NCBI RefSeq assembly: GCF_042242105.1
Contig: NC_092027.1
Coordinates: 16,902,221 to 16,966,220, forward strand
Direction of reading: 5' to 3'
DNA: 64,000 nt
Origin: Pempheris klunzingeri
Taxonomy: Eukaryota; Chordata; Actinopteri; Acropomatiformes; Pempheridae
Each line of letters begins with the position of its first letter. The stretch's first letter is position 1. This document shows positions 26,754 to 36,852 of this stretch, piece by piece. A program made the position numbers and the translations under genes. The notes below the pieces were generated by a model, which saw only the letters and a program-made list of their open reading frames with translations, had not been told where the DNA came from and ran no database searches.

Positions 26754-27819
26754 AGTGAGAGTTATATATTTCTTTCTAAATAACATTTCTAGTGTAAAGC
26801 TCTCGTTCTGTGAGTCCTTCTGCAGATGAAACACTTGTCCTCCAGTTTTATTCCGCACATTCCTGATGGGGCTACTCGTGCAGTCACTTCAACATTACAA
26901 TGATATGCAGATGCATGCTCAGCCAATTGGTGCGAGCCTATTTACTCTTTTAAGAAAAGACAAGACTCCTATATGCATCTAGGATTGCCAGAGGACATTG
27001 TGCAGATCTGGGGTGCAGTGTGGGCAAAGAGGTGTTGATCCAGTGATTTGTTCATTTGGTTCAGTTCTCTCATTTCTACAACGTCTGCACTTTCTTGAAG
27101 GGTTTGGAAAAAGGCTGTTATGTGGCCACCCTCATCTAAAATGTTTTCTGTTAGGGTTTAGGAGGAAAACATCCAGTGATATATTCCTCTTCCCCTCTGA
27201 GGGAGTTGCTTTTCATTCTTCTGGCCCTAAGAACACTTGTCACTCAATCTGTCTTGGAGACTCACAGGAGTGGGTGTGCCTTTCAGTCTATTCCAGATAT
27301 TTTGAGTTAAAAAGAGCTCTGAATCATACGCCTTTCAGGCAAAATCTATAATTTGCCTCAAAAACTTTTTTTTTAATACTTTTTAGATGTTATTATATAG
27401 CTATATTATTTATTTTTAGAATTCGGGAAAGTGTGCTTAGACAGGTGCATCGAGAAATAAGTAATGACTCCAAGGAGGCTGCTTGCAATTCAAAAAATGC
27501 AAAGAGTTGACTGTGTGCAAGAGCTGGTTTTGTTACTTAGAGGTTGTTGGGGTCAAGAATGAATCAGTCAGATGTTTTTGGCTCCTCAACATGACAAGAA
27601 TAGCAAGGAGAGTTTGCATTGCTCGCGTCTCTCTCTCATGTGAGTTAAATTTGCTCATTCTGAGCATGTGCATGTACAGTAAAGTGCTGAAGTGAAAAGA
27701 GACCTAATAAAGACCTACAAGTGATAATAGAGCTATAGCTCTCATTTCTTTGGTTTGATCAAAAGGGTGCTGGCGTATTAAATATTGAATACATTGGTCA
27801 GCACATTTAAAGCATTAGT
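26754..27819. other. Intergenic flank of the L1 insertion
   Basis: An open frame of 117 codons on plus (26,998-27,351) has no recognisable domain and no splice or start context that favours it. I see nothing else to name. Confidence 0.4.
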
Positions 27820-28060
27820 CTGTAGCATTGAGAGGAGAGTGGTTTCAGGATTTCAGAGTAGAACTTCCACGTCTCTCCCCAGCACGCTTCATTTCTGCCT
27901 CCAAAACCCGTCCCAAGCCCCCAGGAAGTGCGTTGAGCCTTGAGGTCAGTTTGACATAGTGGCCAATCCGTGTAATCCGTCAGGTGGTGCCCAAAAGGGG
28001 CCCAAAAAGACTTATTTTTCCCCAGACTTACATCGTAAATGAGGCATCTGTAAAACAATG
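27820..28060. repeat. Probable dispersed repeat
   Basis: The stretch with 'ggaagtgcgttgagccttga', 'ggtcagtttgacatagtggc' and 'aaaaggggcccaaaaagact' resembles an interspersed repeat seen in other percomorph sequences. No terminal repeats or coding sequence could be identified. Assignment is from memory of similar sequence only. Confidence 0.35.
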
Positions 28061-28699
28061 GATTGTTTTTTGAGCATCACAACCCCCATGAAATTTTACT
28101 CTCAGAATTTGATCCATTAGGTCCAATAACATTTCTGAAGTCTGGAACAGCCCCATGATTAACTTGTTTTATCCACATTCAAGTTAGCTGAGGGCTAACA
28201 GGCATGTGAGACATAATGCACATGCTCTATGGGCCCCACAATGTGGAAGCATGGATGTCCATGTGCAGATGATCTACACACAGTGTATCCAAAATACTGC
28301 TGTACCCAGTTATACATGCATAGCCCCTCCTCACAGAGGAGGCTGTCTTGCATGCACATGCTAACCAGGGCAACTGAAGAGGCCAGGCTTAGAATGGCGT
28401 ACACAATGATACACGCTGCCCACTGAGGGATGCTTTGCGTTAGAGGTTATTGAGAAGATTAGCTCTACATGTGATTAGTAAAGAGCAGATTGGTTGAAGT
28501 GCTTGTTAATCAGCACAGAGAAATGCACTTCTGGTGTGAACCAAGAATCAACGGAGCATACAACTCCCATGTTTCCCAGGAGTAAGAACAAACCACGAAT
28601 TATACTCTACAAGGCTCAAAATAACATGCTTTTTCATTGCTGGTGGTTGTCTCTTAGCCATTGTGTTAGCCATTGCAAAGCTCCTACTGAAGCTGCCAC

Positions 28700-28980
28700 T
28701 GAAAAAACTGAGCTTGACTGAGTGAGAGCATTTGTGGGCGAGGAGGGGCTGTACATCATGTGCAGTGATTGACACATGCGTTAGAGAATGATCCTGCACC
28801 GATTGGCTGTTTTCATTCAGACATAGTGGATTCCTGGAAATGCTAGGAGGAGCACTAGGAGGAACTAGAGGAACCAGATTTTTTTCACAGATTACCTGAG
28901 TCATGTACCGCTGTCAGAATATAGTGACAGTTTCGGGAAATATGACAAAAAGCTATTTCTATAAAAGTTACGTGAACCTT
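28700..28980. repeat. Probable dispersed repeat
   Basis: Contains 'attacctgagtcatgtaccg', 'ctgtcagaatatagtgacag' and 'atatgacaaaaagctatttc', ending in 'gtgaacctttaa'. This combination is familiar as a common percomorph interspersed repeat. No coding capacity is seen. Confidence 0.4.
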
Positions 28981-29118
28981 TAAATCATCTGGAATAGTAT
29001 GTTTTCAGACACTAGTATCACTACTGACAACCAAACATTGCTGCTTTATCACATTGTTATCACAGATGATGTGGCTGCTTAGTTTTAGTTTTAGCTGTTT
29101 TTCTGTCTATTTAACATT

Positions 29119-29121
<3 letters not shown>

Positions 29122-29158
<37 letters not shown>
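29122..29158. repeat. (CT)n microsatellite
   Basis: A pure CT dinucleotide run of about 37 bases. Confidence 0.95.
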
Positions 29159-29163
<5 letters not shown>

Positions 29164-29498
29164 ACTCTGTCTGACAGGAAAAAAATGTAACAAAATGATG
29201 GAGCATCAGCATTCTCTAGAGGCCAGTGGAGGGCATAACATAGATTTTGTATTAAGGCATTCATATTTCTTTCCGTTTGATGCAAGATAGTATAATATGT
29301 ATTGTAGAATCCGGCTTTGTACAGCCTGTACTACTTTAAGCAAGGTACAGTGTGACATTCTTTGAAAAGCACTGACTGGTATAGTGTGAAAACAGGAACC
29401 AACTGAGAAAACCTGCTTCGTGGTTTAAAATGGAATTACAAGTTAGATTGGCACACCCTAACTGAACTTGGAAATTATCCTGAAGTCCGCCATTCTTG

Positions 29499-29511
29499 TT
29501 TTTTTTTTTTG

Positions 29512-29551
<40 letters not shown>

Positions 29552-29552
29552 A
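29499..29552. repeat. Compound T(n)-(CT)n-(CA)n microsatellite
   Basis: A poly(T) run passes into CT repeats and then CA repeats without a break. Confidence 0.95.
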
Positions 29553-29813
29553 TATAGTGACAACATTGTAAAACTCTAACAATCTTGACATCATTCTGTA
29601 TCATGTTCATCCTCCATTACGCTCCACATATTTGTGTGTGTTCCTTAAGTCGGTGTTACAAACTAAAGAGGAAAAGATCAAACAAACAAACGATAAAAAC
29701 ACCCTAACAGGCCGGGGAGTGCTGAGAGAATCCCTCCCTCCTGTAGAATGTGTGGGATTGTTTGCCAGGAAGACACATCAATTGCTCTATTTCCTGTCAG
29801 GATTAGCTGTCGT

Positions 29814-29820
<7 letters not shown>

Positions 29821-29851
<31 letters not shown>
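29821..29851. repeat. (GT)n microsatellite
   Basis: A pure TG/GT run of about 31 bases. Confidence 0.95.
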
Positions 29852-29853
<2 letters not shown>

Positions 29854-32800
29854 ATGGGCTGATATTAATGAAATGTGTGGTCCAGGACTAATAGTTGAAT
29901 TTAAATATAATGCCATAGTGGACTTTGGGGTGTGTTTTTTGTTAAATATGTGTATTTGCTGACATCAGTGGGCCCCATGCAAGTTTTCTTCAGGAACTTC
30001 CGATCGTTTCACTTTTTATTCCGTACTACTGTTTCATTTTGAGTGGGCTAAGGAGTGGCTAAAATCCCCATTATTTTTCTTTTTGTGCATGTGCAGCTGT
30101 AACAGGCAGTCAGTGTACGCTGATGAAGAAGAAACTCCAAAGATATAAAGGTTAAATGCCAGAAATCCAGCACAGACTCAAGTGCTCACTCTGGCTCGCA
30201 GATTTGACTTTGCATTCTAATGTGCTGATTTGCATCAGTTTCATATCATATACAATACCATGCAGATCTGTCACGTGCCTGGTTTGCCGCCTGCCTGTTG
30301 CTTACCTTTTCTTCTGCTCCAGCTATCATTATCACTTAATTTTCTATTCCCATGTCCAACTGTCAGTTAAACTGTTTCTCTTTTCTCTCTCTGATGATAT
30401 CTCTCTATTACTTCTCTGTCTTCCCTGGAAACACCCTGAGGCGGGTCTGCACATGCACAACAAGTCCAGAGTGGAACTGCCACTGTGAGAGTATGTAAAT
30501 GTCTGTATGCGGCGCTCCACCCTTCCTTCCATTCCTGAACGTTGCCAACCATGCTCAATATATCCAGGTGAGACTATGTCAGTAAAGCCAGCCGAGACAT
30601 CAGCAAGCACCTCTTTCATACTGCTTCTCTGGGTCTAAGGTAAGGGGCTTTGTCTACATTTAAAACAAGCATTAGATCATTTCAACTGACGTAATGTGGA
30701 TGGATTTCTTTTTAATTTAAGATGAATATTTGGGAGGATTCAGGAGGACAAAAGACTAGTCTAGACCCCTCAAGTCTAAGAAAAATGGACGATAAAAGGG
30801 CAAGACTATTGTTCATTTTATTCCCTTTCTAGCATTCAATGAGGGAAGATCTTGTGTGTCAGGGAAAGAGTTCAGTCCTGGCGCGCACAAAAGAATGAGA
30901 TTTGTAAAAACAGATAACTCGAAGCTGTGAGAATAAAAGTATACCTGACTGCTTTTGCTTCACTCCTCCGGCTGATACGTGCTACCTTGAAAAATGGAAT
31001 AAAGTCAGGTTGAAGGTAAAAATGAATGACAGAAAAAAAATGAAAAACAGAGTTTGGGAGAAGAATTTTTAAAAAGCCGCAGAAGAGAACTTCAACCCCA
31101 CCTTGTTAGTCAGGAGCACTGGCTCATACAGACAGTGTAGTCTTGGTGGATAGGAACGTATTTGCAACTAGCTCAACCTGTAGAGCAAGTCACAGTTGAG
31201 GATCTATCACTGTTTCAATGCTGTGGTTAAGCACACAAGGAGACAAAATGGGCATCTGTGCTGAGGATCAAGAGAATTTATAAGTAAAGGAGGATTTTGT
31301 TGACACATTCGGACATGCCTGCCTAACACCTGCTGATATACCTCGTAAGAATCAAAACTCCATGTAAGGCTCTTAATAAAGCCAGGGGCTTGCACAAGAG
31401 CTGTGTTTGCTTTGCACAAATAAGGCTCTAGTAGGGTACAAATAAGGTACGGATATTGGAATCAAGTGCATCGGATATCGGGATCAAATGCATCGCATAA
31501 CCTGAGGTTTCTCAGTTCAGAAAGCGTGATATGTCTCGTCTGTCACAACAACGAAAAAGACAAACACACGGTAAAGAGATAGACGAGGCCGTTCGCTGTC
31601 GGCAGGGAAGCCAACATTGCAATCTAGAGCAAATAGGAAAACAAATTGTGCTCCAGCTTTGCCATCTCCCTGAGACAAGATATATGCTGTTGTCTAAGGT
31701 TTTTTTTCTTTCTATCCGGGCTGAATGTCACCTCAAAGTTTGTGTATGTGTGTATGGCTGTGCGAAATTGAGAGAAATCACACTGATAAACCACATGCTC
31801 TGTATGTTTGTGCAAAGGCTATGAATCACAATATACATGTATTTTTAAGGGTGAGTGTTTTTGTGTCTAAACATGCAATTTGGGAATTTGTCAGACGTCT
31901 GTTTTTATGCCCGAAGATTCAAAACAAAGATGCACCCGACAGCCTTTTCCCCAAATGAAACTGAGGAACGTCATTGTCCCAAAAGCACAGGCTGAGGTGC
32001 ATTTTAAGATTAATACCCCGGCTTGTATTATTCACTCAGGAGAGGTGAAGTATAGGTAACATCAGTCGAGATTGAACCTGTTTGGCTTTCACTAGCCCGT
32101 GGTGTCGGTCTGCAGGCGTTCATTGAGTCAAGTCTTTTTATGCTATGTAATTGAATAGTCAGGAATGGTAGATGAGAAAGAAAATAGCAACTGATTTGAC
32201 AGCTCAATATATCTACAGTGATGCCAAAATGCTGAAGGAAAGCGTGTCAGAATTCAAATAGTCTGGCTTAGATGAGACCGAAGTGAAATGGAACAGCGAG
32301 CAGGGAGGCTGTTATCCAACTTGTTCCCTGTCAGCAGTCATCAGAATGAGATGTAAATGTATAAGAGGGGCATTTCTTTCTGTTGTCGAAGAGGAATCCT
32401 TTTCAGAGTCTTAACCCTAATGTAGAGTCCCCGGCCCTCCTTATGCTCACTCTTACATAACAAAGCCAAATATGTATTTCAATGGCCCCTCACTCAACGG
32501 TCACACCTGTCGCTCCAGAGCTCCCAACCCTAAGTGAAGGTGAGAGTCCCTTTCAGATTTTAATCCCACATTCTGCAATGCCATGCACACACCTACATGC
32601 ATAGTTCACACACCATCAAACCCAGGAGAGGGAGAAAAATGAGAGGATACGCGTGTGGCCAAAGAAATGTGAAAGCACACCCACACAGAAACATGGAGCC
32701 AGACAGACTTTAAAGTCTGCACACGATCGGACCATTAAATCCACATGCTAATATTTCAATTTTTCCCTTTCTCTCTCCCGTGGCACAATCATGGCATGCT

Positions 32801-33300
32801 TAATGTTCACAAATGAAATGCTGTTGCTTCGCAGTCCTCTGAAGAACCAAGACTGGCATTTGGGATTACAAAGATTTCTGCGGCAGCCTGATCAGCCACA
32901 CTGTTCAAATAGCTGACTAATAGAGTTGAGAGTACTGGTTTGTCTTTTCAGCATAGAGGAGCTCAGATGATGACTCACTCATTTATGTATAATGAGTCTG
33001 TATTGAAAAGGTAGCTCTGTGTAAATAGGAATCGGCTGTGACGGGGAATATGTTTGTGAAAATGATGTCTGGTTGTTATGTTTCCTCACCGCTGATCACC
33101 ATTTGAAAATTGCTTTTTTGTTTGTGATTGTTTTTTTCATTGCTTCCTCTGGTTTGGGAATGACACAACAGAAAAGTTGCATTAACCTTATATGTGCTGT
33201 GTGTGGAGGATTACACAGTAATGTAATATAATTGCAAAAAAATCGAATCTAATTTGAAATCAATTATAATTGATTGTTCACTTTACATGCATGAGGAGCA
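29852..33300. other. Intergenic, upstream of the beta connexin
   Basis: No exon is supported. The stretch is largely free of recognisable repeats, notably 31.9-33.1 kb, which could hold regulatory elements for the connexin beginning at 33.9 kb. That is inference only. Confidence 0.4.
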
Positions 33301-33309
33301 TTACTCCGC

Positions 33310-33560
33310 CTGTGCAAAAAGTTGTGTTAATATCTCCTGCGGCTCTGGAGGAGCTTAGTGATGTCACCAGGGTTATGTCGCCTTGGGCTTGGAGACAACA
33401 GATTTATTATGCAACAGAAATGCTGCACTATAAACTGACAGTGTCTTGTTTGAAAGGTGTGGGCATTTACCAGGAAGGTAACAAAAGGTGCTGTCTGGTT
33501 GCATCATGGGAAATGTAGGATCCAGGAATTTACACCCAGTTTTAGGAATTAAAAGTCATA
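33310..33560. repeat. Dispersed repeat copy 2 (paired with 19.4 kb)
   Basis: Contains 'gcggctctggagg', 'gatgtcacc' and 'gcatcatgggaaatgtagga' in the same order as the copy near 19.4 kb. The last block differs from its partner at two of about 23 positions. Confidence 0.45.
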
Positions 33561-33786
33561 ATATCTCAGCTGTTGAGTTTAGTCCATCTTTTTAAATTTG
33601 TCTCTCTCAGATTAAGATGTAAGAAGTTGTGTTATATCACTGGAGCATTTGAACCCTCACTAAAAAAAATTGCTTTAAAGAATGACGAAGATGAAGATAA
33701 TGTGCTATGCTCTTAATCTAATAAATGGAAAGAGAGTATTTCACTTTTAAGCGCTTAAATTACTCTCTTTTCTAATCGACTCTGTC

Positions 33787-33803
33787 ATTCGTCCATTGTT
33801 CAG
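33787..33803 (+). other. Candidate splice acceptor before the connexin start codon
   Basis: The sequence 'attcgtccattgttcag' ends in AG at 33,802-33,803, 112 bases before the ATG at 33,916. Connexin genes usually have a non-coding first exon spliced to just upstream of the start codon, so this acceptor would fit. The upstream exon is not identified. Confidence 0.4.
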
Positions 33804-33915
33804 GTTCAGATTATCAAGAACTTCATCGCACCGACCCCACCTGGTTTCCTGAGGAGCTCTTTCATCTCCCCTCCAGCCTTCTCCATCCCTTCCACCACCT
33901 CTAAAGGCAGCAGTC

Positions 33916-35226
33916 ATGAACTGGTCTGCGTTGGAGGCTCTCCTCAGTGGGGTCAACAAGTACTCCACTGTGTTCGGCCGCGTCTGGCTCTCCATGGTCT
34001 TCGTCTTCAGGGTGATGGTGTTCGTGGTGGCGGCACAGCGAGTGTGGGGCGATGAAAGCAAGGACTTTGTTTGTAACACAGCCCAGCCGGGCTGCAACAA
34101 CGTGTGCTACGACCACATCTTCCCCATCTCCCACATCCGCCTGTGGGCCCTGCAGCTCATCTTCGTCACCTGTCCATCGCTGATGGTGGTGGGGCACGTC
34201 AAGTATCGGGAGAAAAAGGACATGAAGTACACTGCCTCGCACAAGGGCGCCCATCTGTATGCCAACCCTGGGAAGAAACGTGGGGGGCTGTGGTGGACAT
34301 ACCTGGTGAGCACAAAGGGCTACTTAATTTTATTTCTTGCATCTCTGTAAATGCCACATGTAAAACACAGCAGTGCTTTTGTCTTGACCAAACTGAAGTT
34401 AGTCATTGTGAGGAATGTCAAATATAATTGCCATGGATGAGCAACTATGCACCAAAGGGTAGAGAAGACATTTGTATAATTATATATGATTTGTTTTCTC
34501 TGATCACAAGAAAAGGCGCTGACAGCTTCCTTTGCACCATTTCTTTTGCCCAATCAAAAACAAGTTTCACCATCCCTCCAAACTGGACTGGAGCTGTATG
34601 AGTTATGAGCTTATAATAGTTTAAAATGCTGTCTTGCTTCCAAAATGTATTATTCTTCCAGTTGTTATCAAACTCAGACCAGCAGTGACAGAAAAACCAC
34701 CTGGATATTGTTTCATCGACAGGCAAATTAACTATTGCCTCATTTATTTTCCTGAAAAATGTGTCTCCCAGTTTAACCCTCATTTGTTTTTTCATAGGTA
34801 AGTCTGATTTTCAAGGCAGGCTTTGATGCTGGCTTCCTTTACATCCTGTACCACATCTATCATGGGTACGACATGCCCCGCCTGTCCAAGTGCTCCCTGG
34901 AGCCGTGCCCCAACACGGTGGACTGCTACATATCGCGTCCCTCCGAGAAGAAGATCTTCACCCTCTTCATGGTGGTCTCCTCTGCTGTCTGCATCTTCAT
35001 GTGTATCTGTGAGATGGTTTACCTCATCTGCAAACGCATCCAGAAACTCGTCAGGAGGAAGACTGAGGCAGACAGGAGGATGTTCGTCGAGCATCACGAG
35101 ATGTCACCGCTGGCAGCCCCCAGGTCAGAGTTCAGGTCCAAAACATCAATCAGAGTGGATCCTACAGTCTCTATCCAAAATCTCAGTAACATCAAGGCTG
35201 AGGAGAAACAACCTAAGGAAAAATGA
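33916..35226 (+). CDS. Beta-type connexin (GJB3/GJB4/GJB5 class), two coding exons
   Basis: Gap-junction subunit; six form a hemichannel in the plasma membrane that docks with a neighbouring cell's. Coding exons are 33,916-34,305 (130 codons) and 34,798-35,226, giving 272 residues; splicing is phase 0. It has an N-terminus [20 protein letters not shown]1 about 21-40 and TM2 about 75-95. Extracellular loop 1 has C53-x6-C60-x3-C64, then a short intracellular loop leads to [10 protein letters not shown]3 is about 131-151; loop 2 has C162-x4-C167-x5-C173; TM4 is about 184-207, followed by a basic tail. The start MNW, the short loop and the [14 protein letters not shown] block match GJB3/4/5 rather than alpha connexins. 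Which fish paralogue it is cannot be settled by eye. The odd feature is the coding intron, since most connexins have an uninterrupted coding exon. Reading on past the donor stops at 34,348. Confidence 0.93.
34306..34797 (+). other. Coding intron of the beta connexin
   Basis: Donor CTG|GTGAGC at 34,306 and acceptor TTTTTTCATAG at 34,797 are both strong. Removing 492 bases joins GGLWWTYL to [18 protein letters not shown], restoring the exact register of beta connexins at the start of TM3. Without splicing the protein would end after 144 residues and lack TM3, TM4 and loop 2. An antisense open frame (34,445-34,795) lies in the intron but has no recognisable domain. Confidence 0.9.
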
Positions 35227-35551
35227 TGGCCAGCATGGCAGCAGTCATGTTGGAAAACTGAGCAAGGTACTCAAGGGACCACTGCAAGGAAATGCATTCA
35301 TCAGACCCCATGGAGAGCTGCTGCTCAACACTGAAGACATCCATCAATTTAGGGACTTAAGACAGCGTTCTGTAAATATTATCAACTTAAATGACTTTCT
35401 GCAGGAATGGGCACCTCACACATGGAAATTAATCCTTATAAAGGATGATTTCAGAGAGGGTAAAGGGTTTTAGAGTACTTTTTGGAATGAGTTTGTGTTG
35501 TGAGTGTGTGGATGCTTGACCAGTTTAAGCCGTTCTATCTGGTACTCTGTA

Positions 35552-35557
35552 AATAAA
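35552..35557 (+). other. Poly(A) signal candidate, beta connexin
   Basis: AATAAA lies 326 bases after the stop codon. A second AATAAA at 35,742-35,747 is an alternative. Confidence 0.55.
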
Positions 35558-36062
35558 ACTATAAAATGCTGAAAGAAGTGATGTAAATGTAAAGTGAAAA
35601 AAGAGTGAACCCTTTCCCTGAACATGCACACTGCCCCTTAATGAATGAAACAAGATGAAGCACAGAGTGTGCTTCCTTTAGGGGAACACCATAATCAGCA
35701 AAAATCACTTAAGGGCTTTTCGTTCTCAGATATGCAATATGAATAAAAAGCTCTTCATTGTTCGAGAGCCACTTTGACTCCTGTTGAGAGCTGATGATCT
35801 CACACTATTAAATCTGAATTGCTTAATGAAGGTATGATACACTTTATGAAGAAATTCATACCACTGAAAAAATTATACTACGTGTCCTCAAATTTGTTTA
35901 AATTTAAAAAAGAATGAAGTAAGATGTCAGATGATCGTATATTTTGTTTTACACTTTGTATTTATTACTGTGATCTATAAAGCAATCTCAATCTTAATAT
36001 ATTTCAGTGTGTCTCCTTTATTTATTTTTTAAAACTTTTTGCAAATATCATACATGAAACTA

Positions 36063-36298
36063 CACTGTTGCCCATAAAGTTGGAATAAAATGTTTTTTAC
36101 CTCTTCTCATGAAATGATTGTGACAATGTGATTTATTCTTGATAAATAAAGTGTATATCTTCTCAACTTCATTGATCAAACTCTTCCAAACATATCACAG
36201 TGAAACTTAAACCACAATTAACCTTTGCAAACTGTGTATTCAGGCTTTAACTAAATTGGGGGTATTGAACAATTATTCCAACTTTATGGGCAACAGTG
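36063..36298. mobile_element. Intact MITE with perfect terminal inverted repeats and TA duplication
   Basis: A 236-bp element is flanked by TA on both sides (36,061-36,062 and 36,299-36,300). Its ends are perfect inverted repeats of 26 bp: CACTGTTGCCCATAAAGTTG continuing GGAATAA on the left, and its complement on the right. TA target duplication and a CACTG start point to the Tc1/mariner superfamily. The AT-rich interior has no coding capacity, so it must have been moved by a transposase in trans. It lies between the beta connexin and pef1. Confidence 0.9.
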
Positions 36299-36714
36299 TA
36301 TCTTGTAGCTTCCACTTAAGAGTTACAAGTTTGGGATTTAAGATACATTTTGGGGACAGGAAAGTTATTATAAGTTGTTATTTTGTTTTTTTTTAAAAAA
36401 AAGATAAGAAATGATAAAATACTTTAACATAAAACAATGGTTAAAAAGCATTAAGATTATTATTAGACTTTACTTAAGATGGGTTGTTCTAATGGATTGC
36501 GCGTTGGTTAGTCATACGAACATCATTGAGTGATCTGAATGAGATTGAGACATCGAATAAAGAAACAAAAACATGTCCTACCAACAGGTTTCTGTAAAGC
36601 CAGTACTTATTATGGTCACAGCCAGTGACTAACTCACCAAGTATTGGGTTATATTCATGAGACTGACAGTCAGAGTGATTCATGCTTATTTGCTCTGTCG
36701 TCATCGCTTTTCCA

Positions 36715-36852
36715 CTCTGCCGTCCAATCAGGAACAAGGGACGCGGGTGCGGTTTTGACAGACCCGGAAATGCACCAATAGTGACGCTGAGCCGGACGGC
36801 GCCGTGTCCTCCCTCACTGCTGTCTTGTTGAAGGAAGTAAAGTCTGTCAAAC
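36715..36852 (+). promoter_or_regulatory. Probable pef1 promoter and 5' UTR
   Basis: A CpG-rich, TATA-less stretch immediately upstream of the pef1 start codon. It carries CCAAT boxes at 36,724-36,728 and 36,775-36,779 and a CRE-half-like GTGACG at about 36,780. The surrounding DNA is much poorer in CpG. The transcription start is not located precisely. Confidence 0.55.

Noticed and set aside
29101-29552. Possible CRISPR-like or regulatory array from repeated CT/CA units
   Set aside because: These are simple microsatellites without spacers, and the genome is vertebrate.
33901-34254. 117-codon minus-strand open frame over connexin exon 1
   Set aside because: Shadow of the connexin coding exon on the opposite strand.
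34445-34795. 116-codon antisense open frame in the connexin intron
   Set aside because: Looks superficially protein-like, but has no domain and lies entirely inside an intron with an AT-rich composition. A weak resemblance to retroelement protein could not be supported.
34823-35473. 216-codon plus-strand open frame overlapping connexin exon 2
   Set aside because: Reads in a different frame from the conserved TM3-TM4 sequence, so it is a shadow.
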